A stretch of 64,000 bases of DNA from positions 2,749,501-2,813,500 of the forward strand of contig NZ_CP135439.1 of assembly GCF_032341995.1 (NCBI RefSeq), written 5' to 3'. The translations under genes and the position numbers were made by a program. Positions 24,894-33,299 of the stretch are shown here, one piece after another; position 1 is the stretch's first letter, and the number at the start of each line of letters is the position of its first letter. Under the pieces are notes generated by a model, which was not told the DNA's origin, did no database searches, and saw only the letters and a program-made list of their open reading frames with translations. This DNA is from Domibacillus sp. DTU_2020_1001157_1_SI_ALB_TIR_016 (GTDB lineage: Bacteria; Bacillota; Bacilli; Bacillales; Domibacillaceae).

Positions 24894-25898
24894 TCATTCA
24901 AATGACCATTTCTTTAACAAAAGAGCGGTACGAATTTGTTTGATTTCCTGTTCGCGTTCCATGTAAAGCTGTTCTGCTTCATAAAGCGAAATTTCTTGAA
25001 AGCGGACGCGGTCTCCCGGCTTCCTTTGAGCGATGATCGGTAAATCGGCCGCTGCAATTTGTCCGATTCTCGGGTAGCCGCCGGTTGTCTGCCGGTCTGC
25101 AAGCAGTACAATTGGGTTGCCATCGCTCGGCACTTGAATCGTTCCATTCGATACCGCTTCAGACAATAATTCAAACGGCTGTTTTAGCCCAAGAGACGTA
25201 CCTGAGAGGCGGTATCCCATCCGGTCCGACTGCGGGGTAATTTGAAATTCCTGTTCGAAAAACTGCTTTTGGGAAGATTCCGAAAACTCCTCGAATTCGG
25301 TTCCTTTTAAAACACGGACAACACTTCCGTTGATATAATGTTCAAACGGCACATACCAGTCAGTTGACGCAAATGACCTTTGTTTCAGCTTGCTTTGAAG
25401 GACTTTTTTTATTTTCCGGGAAAAGCTGGTTTCCTCTCCCGGCGGAATCAAATCACCTTCCTGAAGAGCGCGCCCTTTAAAGCCGCCAATTTCCCCACGT
25501 ATATAAGTACTTTTGCTGTTCATCACATTTGGAATGGAAAAGCCGCCTGCCACAGCAACGTACGCGCGGCATCCCACTTTACAGCCGGTGAACGAAAGAA
25601 CCGTATTCTTTTGTACAAAAACAGGCCTCCATAAAGGAACGGGATTTCCATCGATGACCGGGTTTAAGTTTCCGCCCGTAATGGATATCAATGTGTCTTC
25701 GTTAAACTGAAGAGATGTACCCATCATTGTTACTTCAATGGCTGCTTCTCCCTCTTCATTTCCGACTAATACATTTGCGAGACGAAGCGAAAGCGAATCC
25801 ATTGCGCCGCCAACCACAACTCCGTACTGTTGAAATCCGTAGCGCCCTAAATCTTGAATCGTTGCCAAGAGTCCCGGGCGGATGATTTGTACACTCAT
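24894..25898 (-). CDS. pxpC: 5-oxoprolinase subunit C
   Basis: The 334-residue KipA/PxpC-family protein has IIRPGLLATIQDLGRYGFQQ, GGAMDSLSLRLAN and ADRQTTGGYPRIGQIAAADL, all conserved in the family. It forms the large subunit of prokaryotic 5-oxoprolinase with PxpA and PxpB. ATG 25898 overlaps the pxpB stop (ATGA) and follows GGAGA. The B. subtilis orthologue KipA counters KipI inhibition of the sporulation kinase KinA, so a second role is possible. Confidence 0.92.
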   Translation of the reverse strand: MSVQIIRPGLLATIQDLGRYGFQQYGVVVGGAMDSLSLRLANVLVGNEEGEAAIEVTMMGTSLQFNEDTLISITGGNLNPVIDGNPVPLWRPVFVQKNTVLSFTGCKVGCRAYVAVAGGFSIPNVMNSKSTYIRGEIGGFKGRALQEGDLIPPGEETSFSRKIKKVLQSKLKQRSFASTDWYVPFEHYINGSVVRVLKGTEFEEFSESSQKQFFEQEFQITPQSDRMGYRLSGTSLGLKQPFELLSEAVSNGTIQVPSDGNPIVLLADRQTTGGYPRIGQIAAADLPIIAQRKPGDRVRFQEISLYEAEQLYMEREQEIKQIRTALLLKKWSFE

Positions 25899-26638
25899 TG
25901 CCATCTCTCCTGATACTGGTCATATTCTTCCTTGGTGATCGGCACAAACTTCACGATGTCACCCGCCGACAGAACACTTGGCTGATCCCGGTCCGGACGG
26001 AAAAGAGCCATCGGTGTCCGTCCGATCAGCTGCCATCCGCCCGGTGTAGAGATCGGATATACGCCTGTTTGGCTGCCTGCTATTCCAACACTGCCGGCCG
26101 GGATAGACGTACGCGGTGACGGCCGGCGCGGGGCATGTATTTTTTCTGAAAGGCCGCCCAGATAAGGAAAGCCCGGCGCGAATCCGATCATGTAAACGGG
26201 ATACTCGGCTGATGCATGTAAATGTATTACTTCATCAGCTGAAAGGTTGTTATGCGCTGCTACAAAATCAAGATCCGGTCCAAAATCATTGCCGTAGCAA
26301 ACGGGAATTTCTACAATCCGCGGTTTACTCTCTTCGTCTTCAACAAGTACCTCTAACATCCGTTCTAAGATCGCATGAACAATTTGAAAGGACGTTTTTG
26401 CTTTTTCCCCATATGCCTGTTTAACGATCAATGGGTCATAAAAAACCGTTACACTGGCAAAAGCAGGTGTACATTCAATAAATCCGGAGAATGATTCATA
26501 TTGAAGCTTTGATGCTAGCGCTTTCACTTTTTTATTGATAGACGGGCTGATTTCGGCTCCAAATTGAACAGTTATCGCCGACTCCCCTAACGGTTTCATT
26601 TGGATTTCTTCCAGATTATTTTTCATCGTTTGAATCAA
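25895..26638 (-). CDS. pxpB: 5-oxoprolinase subunit B
   Basis: The KipI/PxpB-family protein is about 240 residues, with EIPVCYGNDFGPDLDFVAAH, YMIGFAPGFPYLGGLSEKIH, RTSIPAGSVGIAGSQTGVYP and STPGGWQLIGRTP. It is the first gene of the operon. The start is uncertain: a TTG at 26638 lies close behind AGGTGG, an ATG at 26626 is also possible, and another ATG follows at the conserved MKPLGES. In B. subtilis KipI also inhibits KinA. Confidence 0.9.
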   Translation of the reverse strand: MIQTMKNNLEEIQMKPLGESAITVQFGAEISPSINKKVKALASKLQYESFSGFIECTPAFASVTVFYDPLIVKQAYGEKAKTSFQIVHAILERMLEVLVEDEESKPRIVEIPVCYGNDFGPDLDFVAAHNNLSADEVIHLHASAEYPVYMIGFAPGFPYLGGLSEKIHAPRRPSPRTSIPAGSVGIAGSQTGVYPISTPGGWQLIGRTPMALFRPDRDQPSVLSAGDIVKFVPITKEEYDQYQERWQ

Positions 26639-26651
26639 TCTCACCACCTCT

Positions 26652-26668
26652 GTTCCAAATATCGGAAC
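26652..26668. promoter_or_regulatory. Candidate operator GTTCC-N7-GGAAC
   Basis: A short perfect inverted repeat lies between the pxp promoter and the first start codon. Its position suits repression, and KipR (IclR family), encoded in the operon, is the likely binder. Confidence 0.5.
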
Positions 26669-26697
26669 CTCAATTCTTATTTTCGGAATATAGAATC

Positions 26698-26726
26698 ATT
26701 ATAATTATCAGAAAAATGAAATGCAA
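26698..26726 (-). promoter_or_regulatory. SigmaA-type promoter of the pxp operon
   Basis: On the minus strand: TTGCAT (26721-26726), 17 bases, TATAAT (26698-26703). The first gene begins about 50 bases downstream. Confidence 0.7.
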
Positions 26727-26734
26727 GAAAAATT

Positions 26735-26766
26735 AAAAGCGATCAGAATCTTTTCTGATCGCTTTT
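26735..26766. terminator. Terminator of the beta-amylase gene
   Basis: Perfect 14-bp stem AAAAGCGATCAGAA / TTCTGATCGCTTTT with a 4-base loop, five bases past the beta-amylase stop; works in both directions. Confidence 0.85.
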
Positions 26767-26770
26767 AGTA

Positions 26771-28396
26771 TTACCATTCGCCGCTAAAAAACGCTTCCCC
26801 GGCTGAAGGAGTTGTGTACTGATTGTTTTCGCCGCTCTGCCAAATGCGTTCACCTGCTGCATTTTTATACAAAAACTTAAACGAATATGAACGATCTGCC
26901 GCAAGATTTACGGAACCGCTCCAGCTGCCATCCATATTTTTAGTCAGCTCATATTTATACAGATCTGGATTCCAGCGGCCCATTTCTCCCCGGTCTCCAA
27001 TCACGTATACATGATTTGCCTCTTTCGGAACATTTGAAACCGTAAATGTGACGGGCATGTGCACTAACGCCAGCTTATCCTTCATCATATGGAATTCATT
27101 CGTTGGATTGCCTGCTTCATCAAATAAATAATTCATGCGGAGCAATGTAAAACCATCAAAGCCGTAGTTAAATACCATTTCTGCTGCGTTGTTAAAGCCC
27201 CACTCATTATTAATCAGTGCCAGCGCGTTTTCGCCATTCAGCGAAATACCCCGCTCATTCGCGAGTGTGGCAATTTGAGCTACAAGTGTTTTGGGCGCGC
27301 TGTAGTAAGGGGGAACCTGCGCATTGTTGTCATCCATCTCTAAGCAGGTGAATGTAAGGGCCAGATCTGCTTTTTTCACATGATCGAGCAGCCTGCCATA
27401 CTGATAGTAGCCTGTGCTGTATTCCGCTGCATGCGGCATTTCTGGGTCATTCATTTTCCAGTGTATACCTGAAATTTTAATACCGATCGGCACATTAAAT
27501 GTACGGTCAAACTGTTTATGGGCCGCTTTTGAAATGTTCTTCATATGTTTTTCTAATGCACCCTGATACCAGCTCATAAAGTCCTGACCGTATCCCGGCT
27601 TATAAGCATCGCCGCTCTCAAAAAATGCATCTCCATTTGCTGGAGGCTCAATTTCAGCCCAGCTCTTGTACGCTGTGCCCCACGCTGCGTTAAGCTTTTT
27701 CACATTTTTATATTTCGTTTTCAAATAGTCTTGATAGTCTTTTTCTGCTCCTTCTGTATAAGCCTGCAGCTGCCCTCGCTCAGGCCATTCCCATTCGTCC
27801 GCAAATTGATAAGACGGATAACGAAGTTCACCGGCTGGTCCGCCGCTCAAGTAAATTTTTACAATCAAGTCCTCCTCATCAGCAAACTGCCTCGCAAAAG
27901 CACGGTAAAATTCCTCATACTGCTTAGCTGTCCCTTCCCACCACGGAGCCAGCGCTTCTTTATTTAAGTAACCGCTTTCACTTTTGAACGCCATATTTTC
28001 AACACTGTCTTTTTTCCACAGCCAGGATGGAATAGGATAATTACAATCATCTCCGACATTGCCGCCGCACTGGTGGGTGGACATAATCGGTACCCATTTT
28101 AATCCGGACGCCTGGACAGCCTGCGCATACTTCTCATAATAAGACCAGTCGAATTGATTATCCCCTTTGCCTTCTACCATTCCCCACCAAATGTCTGTAG
28201 TGAGGGCATAAATACCGTTTTCCTTCATCGTTTTAAGCTTTTCTTCAAATGCTTCCCAGTCGGTAATTTCCGTTAGCGGTGCCATCACATAAAGCTTGTA
28301 CTCTTTCTGTACATCCGCCTGAGCCGGCTGTACACCCCCAACCGCAGATACAAACAGTAAACTGAACAGCAGCCATCCGTACCCTACTTTCCTCAT
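26771..28396 (-). CDS. Secreted beta-amylase with C-terminal starch-binding domain
   Basis: The 541-residue glycoside hydrolase family 14 enzyme opens with a signal peptide (VGYGWLLFSLLFVSAVGG, then AQA). The catalytic acid is in SGGPAGELRYPSY and the catalytic base in LNGENALALINN. Residues about 445-541 form a CBM20 starch-binding domain (FTVSNVPKEANHVYVIGDRG, then LGRWNP-like GRWNPDLYKY). It releases maltose from starch outside the cell. ATG follows AAAGGAGG. A cre-like palindrome lies just upstream. Confidence 0.93.
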   Translation of the reverse strand: MRKVGYGWLLFSLLFVSAVGGVQPAQADVQKEYKLYVMAPLTEITDWEAFEEKLKTMKENGIYALTTDIWWGMVEGKGDNQFDWSYYEKYAQAVQASGLKWVPIMSTHQCGGNVGDDCNYPIPSWLWKKDSVENMAFKSESGYLNKEALAPWWEGTAKQYEEFYRAFARQFADEEDLIVKIYLSGGPAGELRYPSYQFADEWEWPERGQLQAYTEGAEKDYQDYLKTKYKNVKKLNAAWGTAYKSWAEIEPPANGDAFFESGDAYKPGYGQDFMSWYQGALEKHMKNISKAAHKQFDRTFNVPIGIKISGIHWKMNDPEMPHAAEYSTGYYQYGRLLDHVKKADLALTFTCLEMDDNNAQVPPYYSAPKTLVAQIATLANERGISLNGENALALINNEWGFNNAAEMVFNYGFDGFTLLRMNYLFDEAGNPTNEFHMMKDKLALVHMPVTFTVSNVPKEANHVYVIGDRGEMGRWNPDLYKYELTKNMDGSWSGSVNLAADRSYSFKFLYKNAAGERIWQSGENNQYTTPSAGEAFFSGEW

Positions 28397-28419
28397 TTAA
28401 CACAACCTCCTTTGTTTTG

Positions 28420-28433
28420 TGCAAACGTTTGCA
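28420..28433. promoter_or_regulatory. cre-like palindrome upstream of beta-amylase
   Basis: TGCAAACGTTTGCA is a perfect 14-base palindrome matching the LacI/CcpA-type operator core (AAACGTTT). It lies 24 bases before the start codon, a position that would give catabolite repression. A dedicated LacI-family maltose regulator is the alternative. Confidence 0.75.
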
Positions 28434-28538
28434 TTTCGAAGCAAAAAAAGAAGCCCATTCCTTCTTTTCAAAGAAAGTATAGTAAATGAACTTCTATTCA
28501 GTCAATCCTGTTTTCAAAAATGAATCTTTATAGCTAGA

Positions 28539-29762
28539 TTAAGAGAGCACTTTCCGCTCTATATCTGCGCCTTTTGACTTTCGGACGATTTTTCCATACC
28601 GATAGTAAACAAACGCCGCGGCTACAAAGCCGATCACGGCTAAAAAAGCATCAAAAATAAAAATAATCGCGATGTTGCCCGTTTCGGATAAAAGTCCAGT
28701 CAATAGGGGCATTACAATGGCTGCCAGCCCTCCTGCTGTCGCAACAATTCCCGTAACCGTACCTTTTTTCTGCCAAAAAAGCTCCGTTATGATCGTAATC
28801 GCAAGCTGGAAAATACCAGCTGTTGAAAAGCCGATAAAAAAAGCTGTTACAACGGCGACGGCCGGAACTTTCACCATTAAAATCGTTGTGATCGCGATAA
28901 GCGTCATAATCGGGTAAATGACAATCACAGTGACCGGACGAACCATTTTTTTCAACAAAATAGATAAAGAGAGAACGGAAATAAGCGCTCCGATACTGTA
29001 GTAGCTCAACAATTTTACCGCACTGTCTGCGGCCATTCCGAGCACTTCCTCCCCGTAGCTTGGCAGCCAGATTTGCGCGACTGTAAACAATCCGGTCGAG
29101 GTAAACCCGATGATTACAAGCGCAATTCCTTCACGTGAAAATTTCGGTTCTGATAAAAACTTCGACTGGCCGGCGTTTTCAGCTGCCTGGCTGGCCACAA
29201 TGGCCCGGTGATCCGGAAATGTAACCGTCATGAGAAACAGCATATTAAAAAAGAAAATAGCCGCCGGCACAAAAAAAGCATAGCTGTACGATGCGCCCTG
29301 ATTGGCAAAAAACAAAATCATAAATGGCAGCAGCGCCGCCCCGAGAGAGATAAATGCCTTCACCATTACATTGGCAGAGCCGCTCGAACGCGGAAAAATT
29401 TCAACCAGGCCAGGATACGAGCCTGCATCCATTGCTGAGTTTGCGACTCCTGCTAAAAGCGCAAACATAAAGGCTACTTCATAAACGGGCGACAGTGGAA
29501 TGCCCACAAGAAAAATCCCCATCGCAAGCGCCGCAAAAATCACAAGCGGCTTCCGCCCAAACCGGTCCGAAAGATGGCCGGATAATGCGTAAGTAAGCAG
29601 CTTCCCGATCCCGATTGCACTGATAATGTAACTGATCCCCGCCTTGTCTGTATCCCATTGCTCGGATAATGAGGCCATATTGGATGATAGAATAATATTG
29701 ACCATACCAAGCAAAAAATAGTTTACATACAGGCCGGAAGCAGCTTTTGTGTATGTATTCAT
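28539..29762 (-). CDS. MFS transporter
   Basis: This 407-residue protein has 12 predicted membrane helices. The loop-2 motif GHLSDRFGRKPLV identifies the major facilitator superfamily. It is cytoplasmic-membrane located; the substrate is unknown, and a sugar or carboxylate porter or efflux role is possible. ATG 29762 follows GAAGGGTGG. It is divergent from the PstS-like gene across a 215-base region holding an operator-like palindrome. Confidence 0.85.
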   Translation of the reverse strand: MNTYTKAASGLYVNYFLLGMVNIILSSNMASLSEQWDTDKAGISYIISAIGIGKLLTYALSGHLSDRFGRKPLVIFAALAMGIFLVGIPLSPVYEVAFMFALLAGVANSAMDAGSYPGLVEIFPRSSGSANVMVKAFISLGAALLPFMILFFANQGASYSYAFFVPAAIFFFNMLFLMTVTFPDHRAIVASQAAENAGQSKFLSEPKFSREGIALVIIGFTSTGLFTVAQIWLPSYGEEVLGMAADSAVKLLSYYSIGALISVLSLSILLKKMVRPVTVIVIYPIMTLIAITTILMVKVPAVAVVTAFFIGFSTAGIFQLAITIITELFWQKKGTVTGIVATAGGLAAIVMPLLTGLLSETGNIAIIFIFDAFLAVIGFVAAAFVYYRYGKIVRKSKGADIERKVLS

Positions 29763-29871
29763 CGTAACCACCCTTCTTTCTACAAACTTTTTTCATTATA
29801 GCAAATATTCCAATTTCCTGTTTTTTTATAATTTTTCTTGCTTTACGCCTCTGTTGCCACTAAAATACAAA

Positions 29872-29889
29872 TAGTGTATTATTACACTA
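29872..29889. promoter_or_regulatory. Operator-like palindrome TAGTGTA-N4-TACACTA
   Basis: A perfect 7-bp inverted repeat in the promoter region between the divergent MFS and PstS-like genes. The AGTGTA half-site resembles those of YtrA-type GntR repressors; no such regulator lies nearby. Confidence 0.5.
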
Positions 29890-29977
29890 AATAAAACATA
29901 TATTTATAAAAAGTGAAAATGTACGGAGTGCAATATGACAGAAAGTTAGCTGAATCGAACAGAAAGGATGTGCATGG

Positions 29978-31402
29978 ATGAATACAAACAAAGGAGTTTT
30001 TTATTTTTTAAATTATGGATTGGTTCCATTTTTGCTTGCTTTGCTTGCTGCTGGAGGACTTTTGATCTTTGAGCAGTTAGCAGTGGTTTTTGCTGCCGTC
30101 TTTACAATTGGCGGTTTTGCTGCCGGCATGTGGGCAGGCAGTGAAGCAAGTATCAGACCGCTGGACATATTTCTTTATCCGCTTCTTTACACACTTGGAT
30201 TATGGGCAGCGTGTATGATCATAAGCAAAGGCTTTTACGGAGCAGATGCATGGTCCTTGTTTGCTCTGCTGCATCTTCCGTTTGGGCCCGCATACTTTTT
30301 CTCTTCGCTTTATGGAATTGGCTATTTATTTATTATGATTCCTGCACTGTATGAACTCGCTTTTTTAATCGGCTTTTTGGCCAGAAATCGAAAGCTGAAC
30401 ATTCAAGCTGTGAAAAAAACAATTCTGACAGCAGCAGCGATAGTCCTTTTTGCCGGAACAGGCTTGTTTATTACATGGGAGCGGGCTAAAACGGTCCTTC
30501 CTTCTCATGGATTTGATTATGAAGGAGGCAATTCGAGTACAAATTTAACTCCTTATAACGTGACCAATCCAGACAACATTCTTCCCAAACTGAATGAAAA
30601 ATCTTTGTTTTGGATCGATAAGCGGCAGAATATGCTTGTACTCGACGGTGCTGAAGCGGCGTTTCCTGTTTACTCCGCTTTTGCACAGGCCGTTTATAAA
30701 AATGCAAATCAAAACAGCGATTTTATTACGTTTACCAATACGATCCATGCTTATGAACGGCTGCTTCGAGGAGAGACAGATATTTATTTCGGTGCTGAAC
30801 CGTCTAAAGCTCAGCTGAAAATGGCCAAGGACGCCGGGGTCGAGTTAGTGATGACTCCGATCGGCAAAGAGGCGTTTGTATTTTTTGTTAATCAGCACAA
30901 CCCGGTTCAAAACCTTTCAACTAGACAAATTCAATCCATTTACAGCGGTGAGACGAGAAACTGGAAAGAGGCAGGCGGAAACAGCCAGCATATTCTTGCT
31001 TTTCAACGCCCTGAAAATTCAGGAAGCCAGACGTGGCTGCAGAAAATCATGGCGGGCAAAACGATTATGACTCCTGTAAAAGAAGAAGTTCCGGAAGGGA
31101 TGGGCGGCATTTTAGAAGAAGTCGCTGACTACCGTAATTACAAAGGAGCGATTGGCTTTTCTTTTCGTTTTTTCGCTTCCGGCATGCAAAGCTACGAGCA
31201 GCTTCGCTTTTTGTCTATTGATGGTGTAGCACCTGTTCCACAAAATATAGCAGATGGAAGCTATCCTTTTACCGCTACTCTTTACGCTATTACGCTAAAA
31301 GAAAATAAAAAGCCGTCCTTGGCGCCTTTTCTTCAGTGGATGCAAGGCGAACAAGGGCAGCAATTGGTTGAGAAAACCGGTTATGTGAGGCTAAATCAAT
31401 AA
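29978..31402 (+). CDS. Membrane-anchored PstS-like substrate-binding protein
   Basis: The 474-residue protein has four or five N-terminal membrane helices (residues about 10-165), then an extracellular phosphate-binding-protein-like domain (about 210-474). This domain contains LDGAEAAFPVYSAFAQAVYK, IGKEAFVFFVNQHNPVQNLS, QIQSIYSGETRNWKEAGG and RPENSGSQTWLQKIM, which are the ligand-binding stretches of PstS. No ABC permease or ATPase is adjacent, so it may sense or deliver an anion rather than form a transporter. It converges on a GGDEF gene two bases from its stop. Confidence 0.8.
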   Translation: MNTNKGVFYFLNYGLVPFLLALLAAGGLLIFEQLAVVFAAVFTIGGFAAGMWAGSEASIRPLDIFLYPLLYTLGLWAACMIISKGFYGADAWSLFALLHLPFGPAYFFSSLYGIGYLFIMIPALYELAFLIGFLARNRKLNIQAVKKTILTAAAIVLFAGTGLFITWERAKTVLPSHGFDYEGGNSSTNLTPYNVTNPDNILPKLNEKSLFWIDKRQNMLVLDGAEAAFPVYSAFAQAVYKNANQNSDFITFTNTIHAYERLLRGETDIYFGAEPSKAQLKMAKDAGVELVMTPIGKEAFVFFVNQHNPVQNLSTRQIQSIYSGETRNWKEAGGNSQHILAFQRPENSGSQTWLQKIMAGKTIMTPVKEEVPEGMGGILEEVADYRNYKGAIGFSFRFFASGMQSYEQLRFLSIDGVAPVPQNIADGSYPFTATLYAITLKENKKPSLAPFLQWMQGEQGQQLVEKTGYVRLNQ

Positions 31403-31403
31403 G

Positions 31404-32504
31404 TTAAAAGCAGACCGCCGTCGGCTTTGCGCAGACGATCCGGTTGCGGCCTGCCTGCTTCGCTTTATAAAGCGCATGGTCCGCTTCTTTGAGCAGCTGT
31501 TCAGAGGTAAATTCATCCGATATAGCCAGTCCTGCTGAAAATGTAACGGGCACTTGGACATTGTTCACAGCGACTGGCTGGCTGGCAACCATTTCACGAA
31601 TTTGTTCAATGGCAGCCAGCGCATTTTTCTTTGTGCAGTCCGGCAGAATGATGACAAACTCTTCACCACCGTACCGGGCTACAATATCCACGCTGCGCAC
31701 ATTATTCAGCAGCCTCCCGCTCACTGCCTTTAGTACGCAGTCTCCGACAATATGTCCGTATGTATCATTTACCTGCTTAAAATGATCAATATCAATGAAA
31801 ACTAAAACAAATGGCTTTTTTCCACGCTTTCCAGTTGAAAACTGTTGAAAGTAAGCCATAAATGCCCCGCGGTTATACAGCTTCGTTAATGGATCTCTCC
31901 TGGCTGACTCGAGCAAATGCTGTTTGGATAGAAATTCACGGCGCAGGTCGCTGATCATCCAGACGATTAAAAAGCTGAGCAGGATGCTCGTCGGCAGAGC
32001 AATTGGTGTTATTTCAACTAAATAGGTCCGGGCGGGAATGACACCTAAAAAAGCAATAAACAAAACATTTACACTGTTTAAAGTTAAAACTGTCCAAATC
32101 ACTTGCTTGGCCGGAGCCCAGTTTGAAAAAATAGTACGTAAAATAACGCCTGCTGCTGAAACAGCCATTACCGTCCAAAAACCTGAGAGGGCTGCTTCAT
32201 TTACACCAAAAAATAAACGGGCCAGGCCAATTCCCAGTCCGGCCAGTAAAATAAGTTCTTTTTTCCCCATAAACAACACGGCAATAATAAGAGGCACAAA
32301 CCGAAGATCAAAAATAACCTGGTCATTTAGATGGATGCCAAAAAACATGGAGGCCCATCCTGAAAACACCACCATGGCTGTCAGCAGGCTGTTTTTCAGC
32401 CTCGGCCCGGTGTTGACTAAAAATTGTTTATATACCAAGCCGCCCATCGTAATAATAGCCATCAATACGGATGCATTCATGACAAATTCTTTGATGTTCA
32501 TCAT
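31404..32504 (-). CDS. Membrane diguanylate cyclase (5TM + GGDEF)
   Basis: The 366-residue protein has five or six N-terminal helices resembling a 5TM-5TMR_LYT sensor (FFGIHLNDQVIFDLRFVPLI). A cytosolic GGDEF domain follows with LTKLYNRGAF, VFIDIDHFKQVNDTYGH and RYGGEEFVIILP. An RSVD inhibitory site lies five residues before GGEEF, so product feedback is likely. It should synthesise cyclic di-GMP. Two adjacent ATG codons exist. The 260 bases upstream (32505-32765) contain no gene and no c-di-GMP aptamer that I recognise. Confidence 0.88.
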   Translation of the reverse strand: MMNIKEFVMNASVLMAIITMGGLVYKQFLVNTGPRLKNSLLTAMVVFSGWASMFFGIHLNDQVIFDLRFVPLIIAVLFMGKKELILLAGLGIGLARLFFGVNEAALSGFWTVMAVSAAGVILRTIFSNWAPAKQVIWTVLTLNSVNVLFIAFLGVIPARTYLVEITPIALPTSILLSFLIVWMISDLRREFLSKQHLLESARRDPLTKLYNRGAFMAYFQQFSTGKRGKKPFVLVFIDIDHFKQVNDTYGHIVGDCVLKAVSGRLLNNVRSVDIVARYGGEEFVIILPDCTKKNALAAIEQIREMVASQPVAVNNVQVPVTFSAGLAISDEFTSEQLLKEADHALYKAKQAGRNRIVCAKPTAVCF

Positions 32505-32770
32505 ACCGTTTCCCCATCTCTCTTTGTATCATTGCTTCACGTGCTTTACAAACGGTTTAAGGTGCCGCTCCCGGGTGAGGCGTATTTTGCTTTTTAGCCA
32601 GCCGTCCTTTACATTCGCCTTCCTTATAACAAGCAGGTCCTATTTCATGGAAATTGTTATTTAATTCTTCACATCCAATTCTTTAGGATTAATATATTAG
32701 TCCCGTTTATGCACGTTTCTCTACCTTATACCCCCTTTTCAGTTATTTAGTACTAATAAACACAAAAAAA

Positions 32771-32794
32771 GACACCCGGAATGTACCAGGTGTC
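32771..32794. terminator. Terminator hairpin, left copy flanking repeat B
   Basis: GACACCCGG / CCAGGTGTC stem, followed by seven T residues on the minus strand. It is the functional terminator side for leftward transcription from the YciI gene. Its twin is at 32946-32969. Confidence 0.75.
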
Positions 32795-32795
32795 T

Positions 32796-32945
32796 AAAAG
32801 TGTAGACAAAGTAAGAAGCAGGCTGATTGAAAACGTCTGCTCTTCAAGGAACGCCGCCGGCTGGGAAGCGGAGTGACCTTCTGTGGGTCATGAGCATTCA
32901 CAGCCGGCAAGTGACGCCGAAAGCGGGCGTTTGTCAACAGCCGGA
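32796..32945. repeat. Dispersed foldable repeat, copy B
   Basis: It begins AGTGTAGACAAAGTAAG and ends CAACAGCCGGAG, and is closely similar to copies A and C over its whole length. It has no ORF. It separates two copies of the same hairpin. Confidence 0.8.
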
Positions 32946-32969
32946 GACACCCGGAATGTGCCAGGTGTC
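32946..32969. terminator. Terminator hairpin, right copy flanking repeat B
   Basis: Same 24-base hairpin as 32771-32794 with a single loop-region change (A to G). It lies nine bases beyond the YciI gene stop. On the minus strand it lacks a T-run, which is kept only by the outer copy. Confidence 0.65.
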
Positions 32970-32977
32970 TCTCTCTT

Positions 32978-33235
32978 TTAATTTTTCAGCCACTCTTTTA
33001 ACTCAAGACGGCGTACCTTGTGCGTAACAGCCGGATCATTTTCAGCCAGCTGAAGTGCTTCTTCATATGTATCGGCTACATATACAACCATTCCGCCGGA
33101 GCCGTCAGCAAAAGGCCCTTTCCCAAACACTTTATTTTCTTTTTCAAGCTCCGCCAGATACTCCAGGTGAAGCGGGCGTACTTCCTTGTTTTTCTCTGGA
33201 TCGATCATGTGCAACAACGCTGCATAATATCCCAC
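32978..33235 (-). CDS. YciI-like protein
   Basis: This 85-residue YCII-related protein has the family's conserved His-Asp region (RPLHLEYLAELEKEN), KGPFADGSGGMVVY and the acidic helix EEALQLAENDP. These small enzymes or dimeric scaffolds have ill-defined roles. A GTG start lies behind GGAGGAATAAAC. It is single, leftward, downstream of gabP in the same direction but separated by its own RBS and 60 bases. Confidence 0.85.
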   Translation of the reverse strand: MGYYAALLHMIDPEKNKEVRPLHLEYLAELEKENKVFGKGPFADGSGGMVVYVADTYEEALQLAENDPAVTHKVRRLELKEWLKN

Positions 33236-33299
33236 GTTTATTCCTCCATTCGATTCTGAATACTCTGTCAGTATAGCAGAAAAAAAGGAAAGAAAACTG

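Noticed and set aside
32505..32765. A c-di-GMP or other riboswitch upstream of the membrane GGDEF gene
   Set aside because: No conserved GEMM or other aptamer blocks could be matched by eye.
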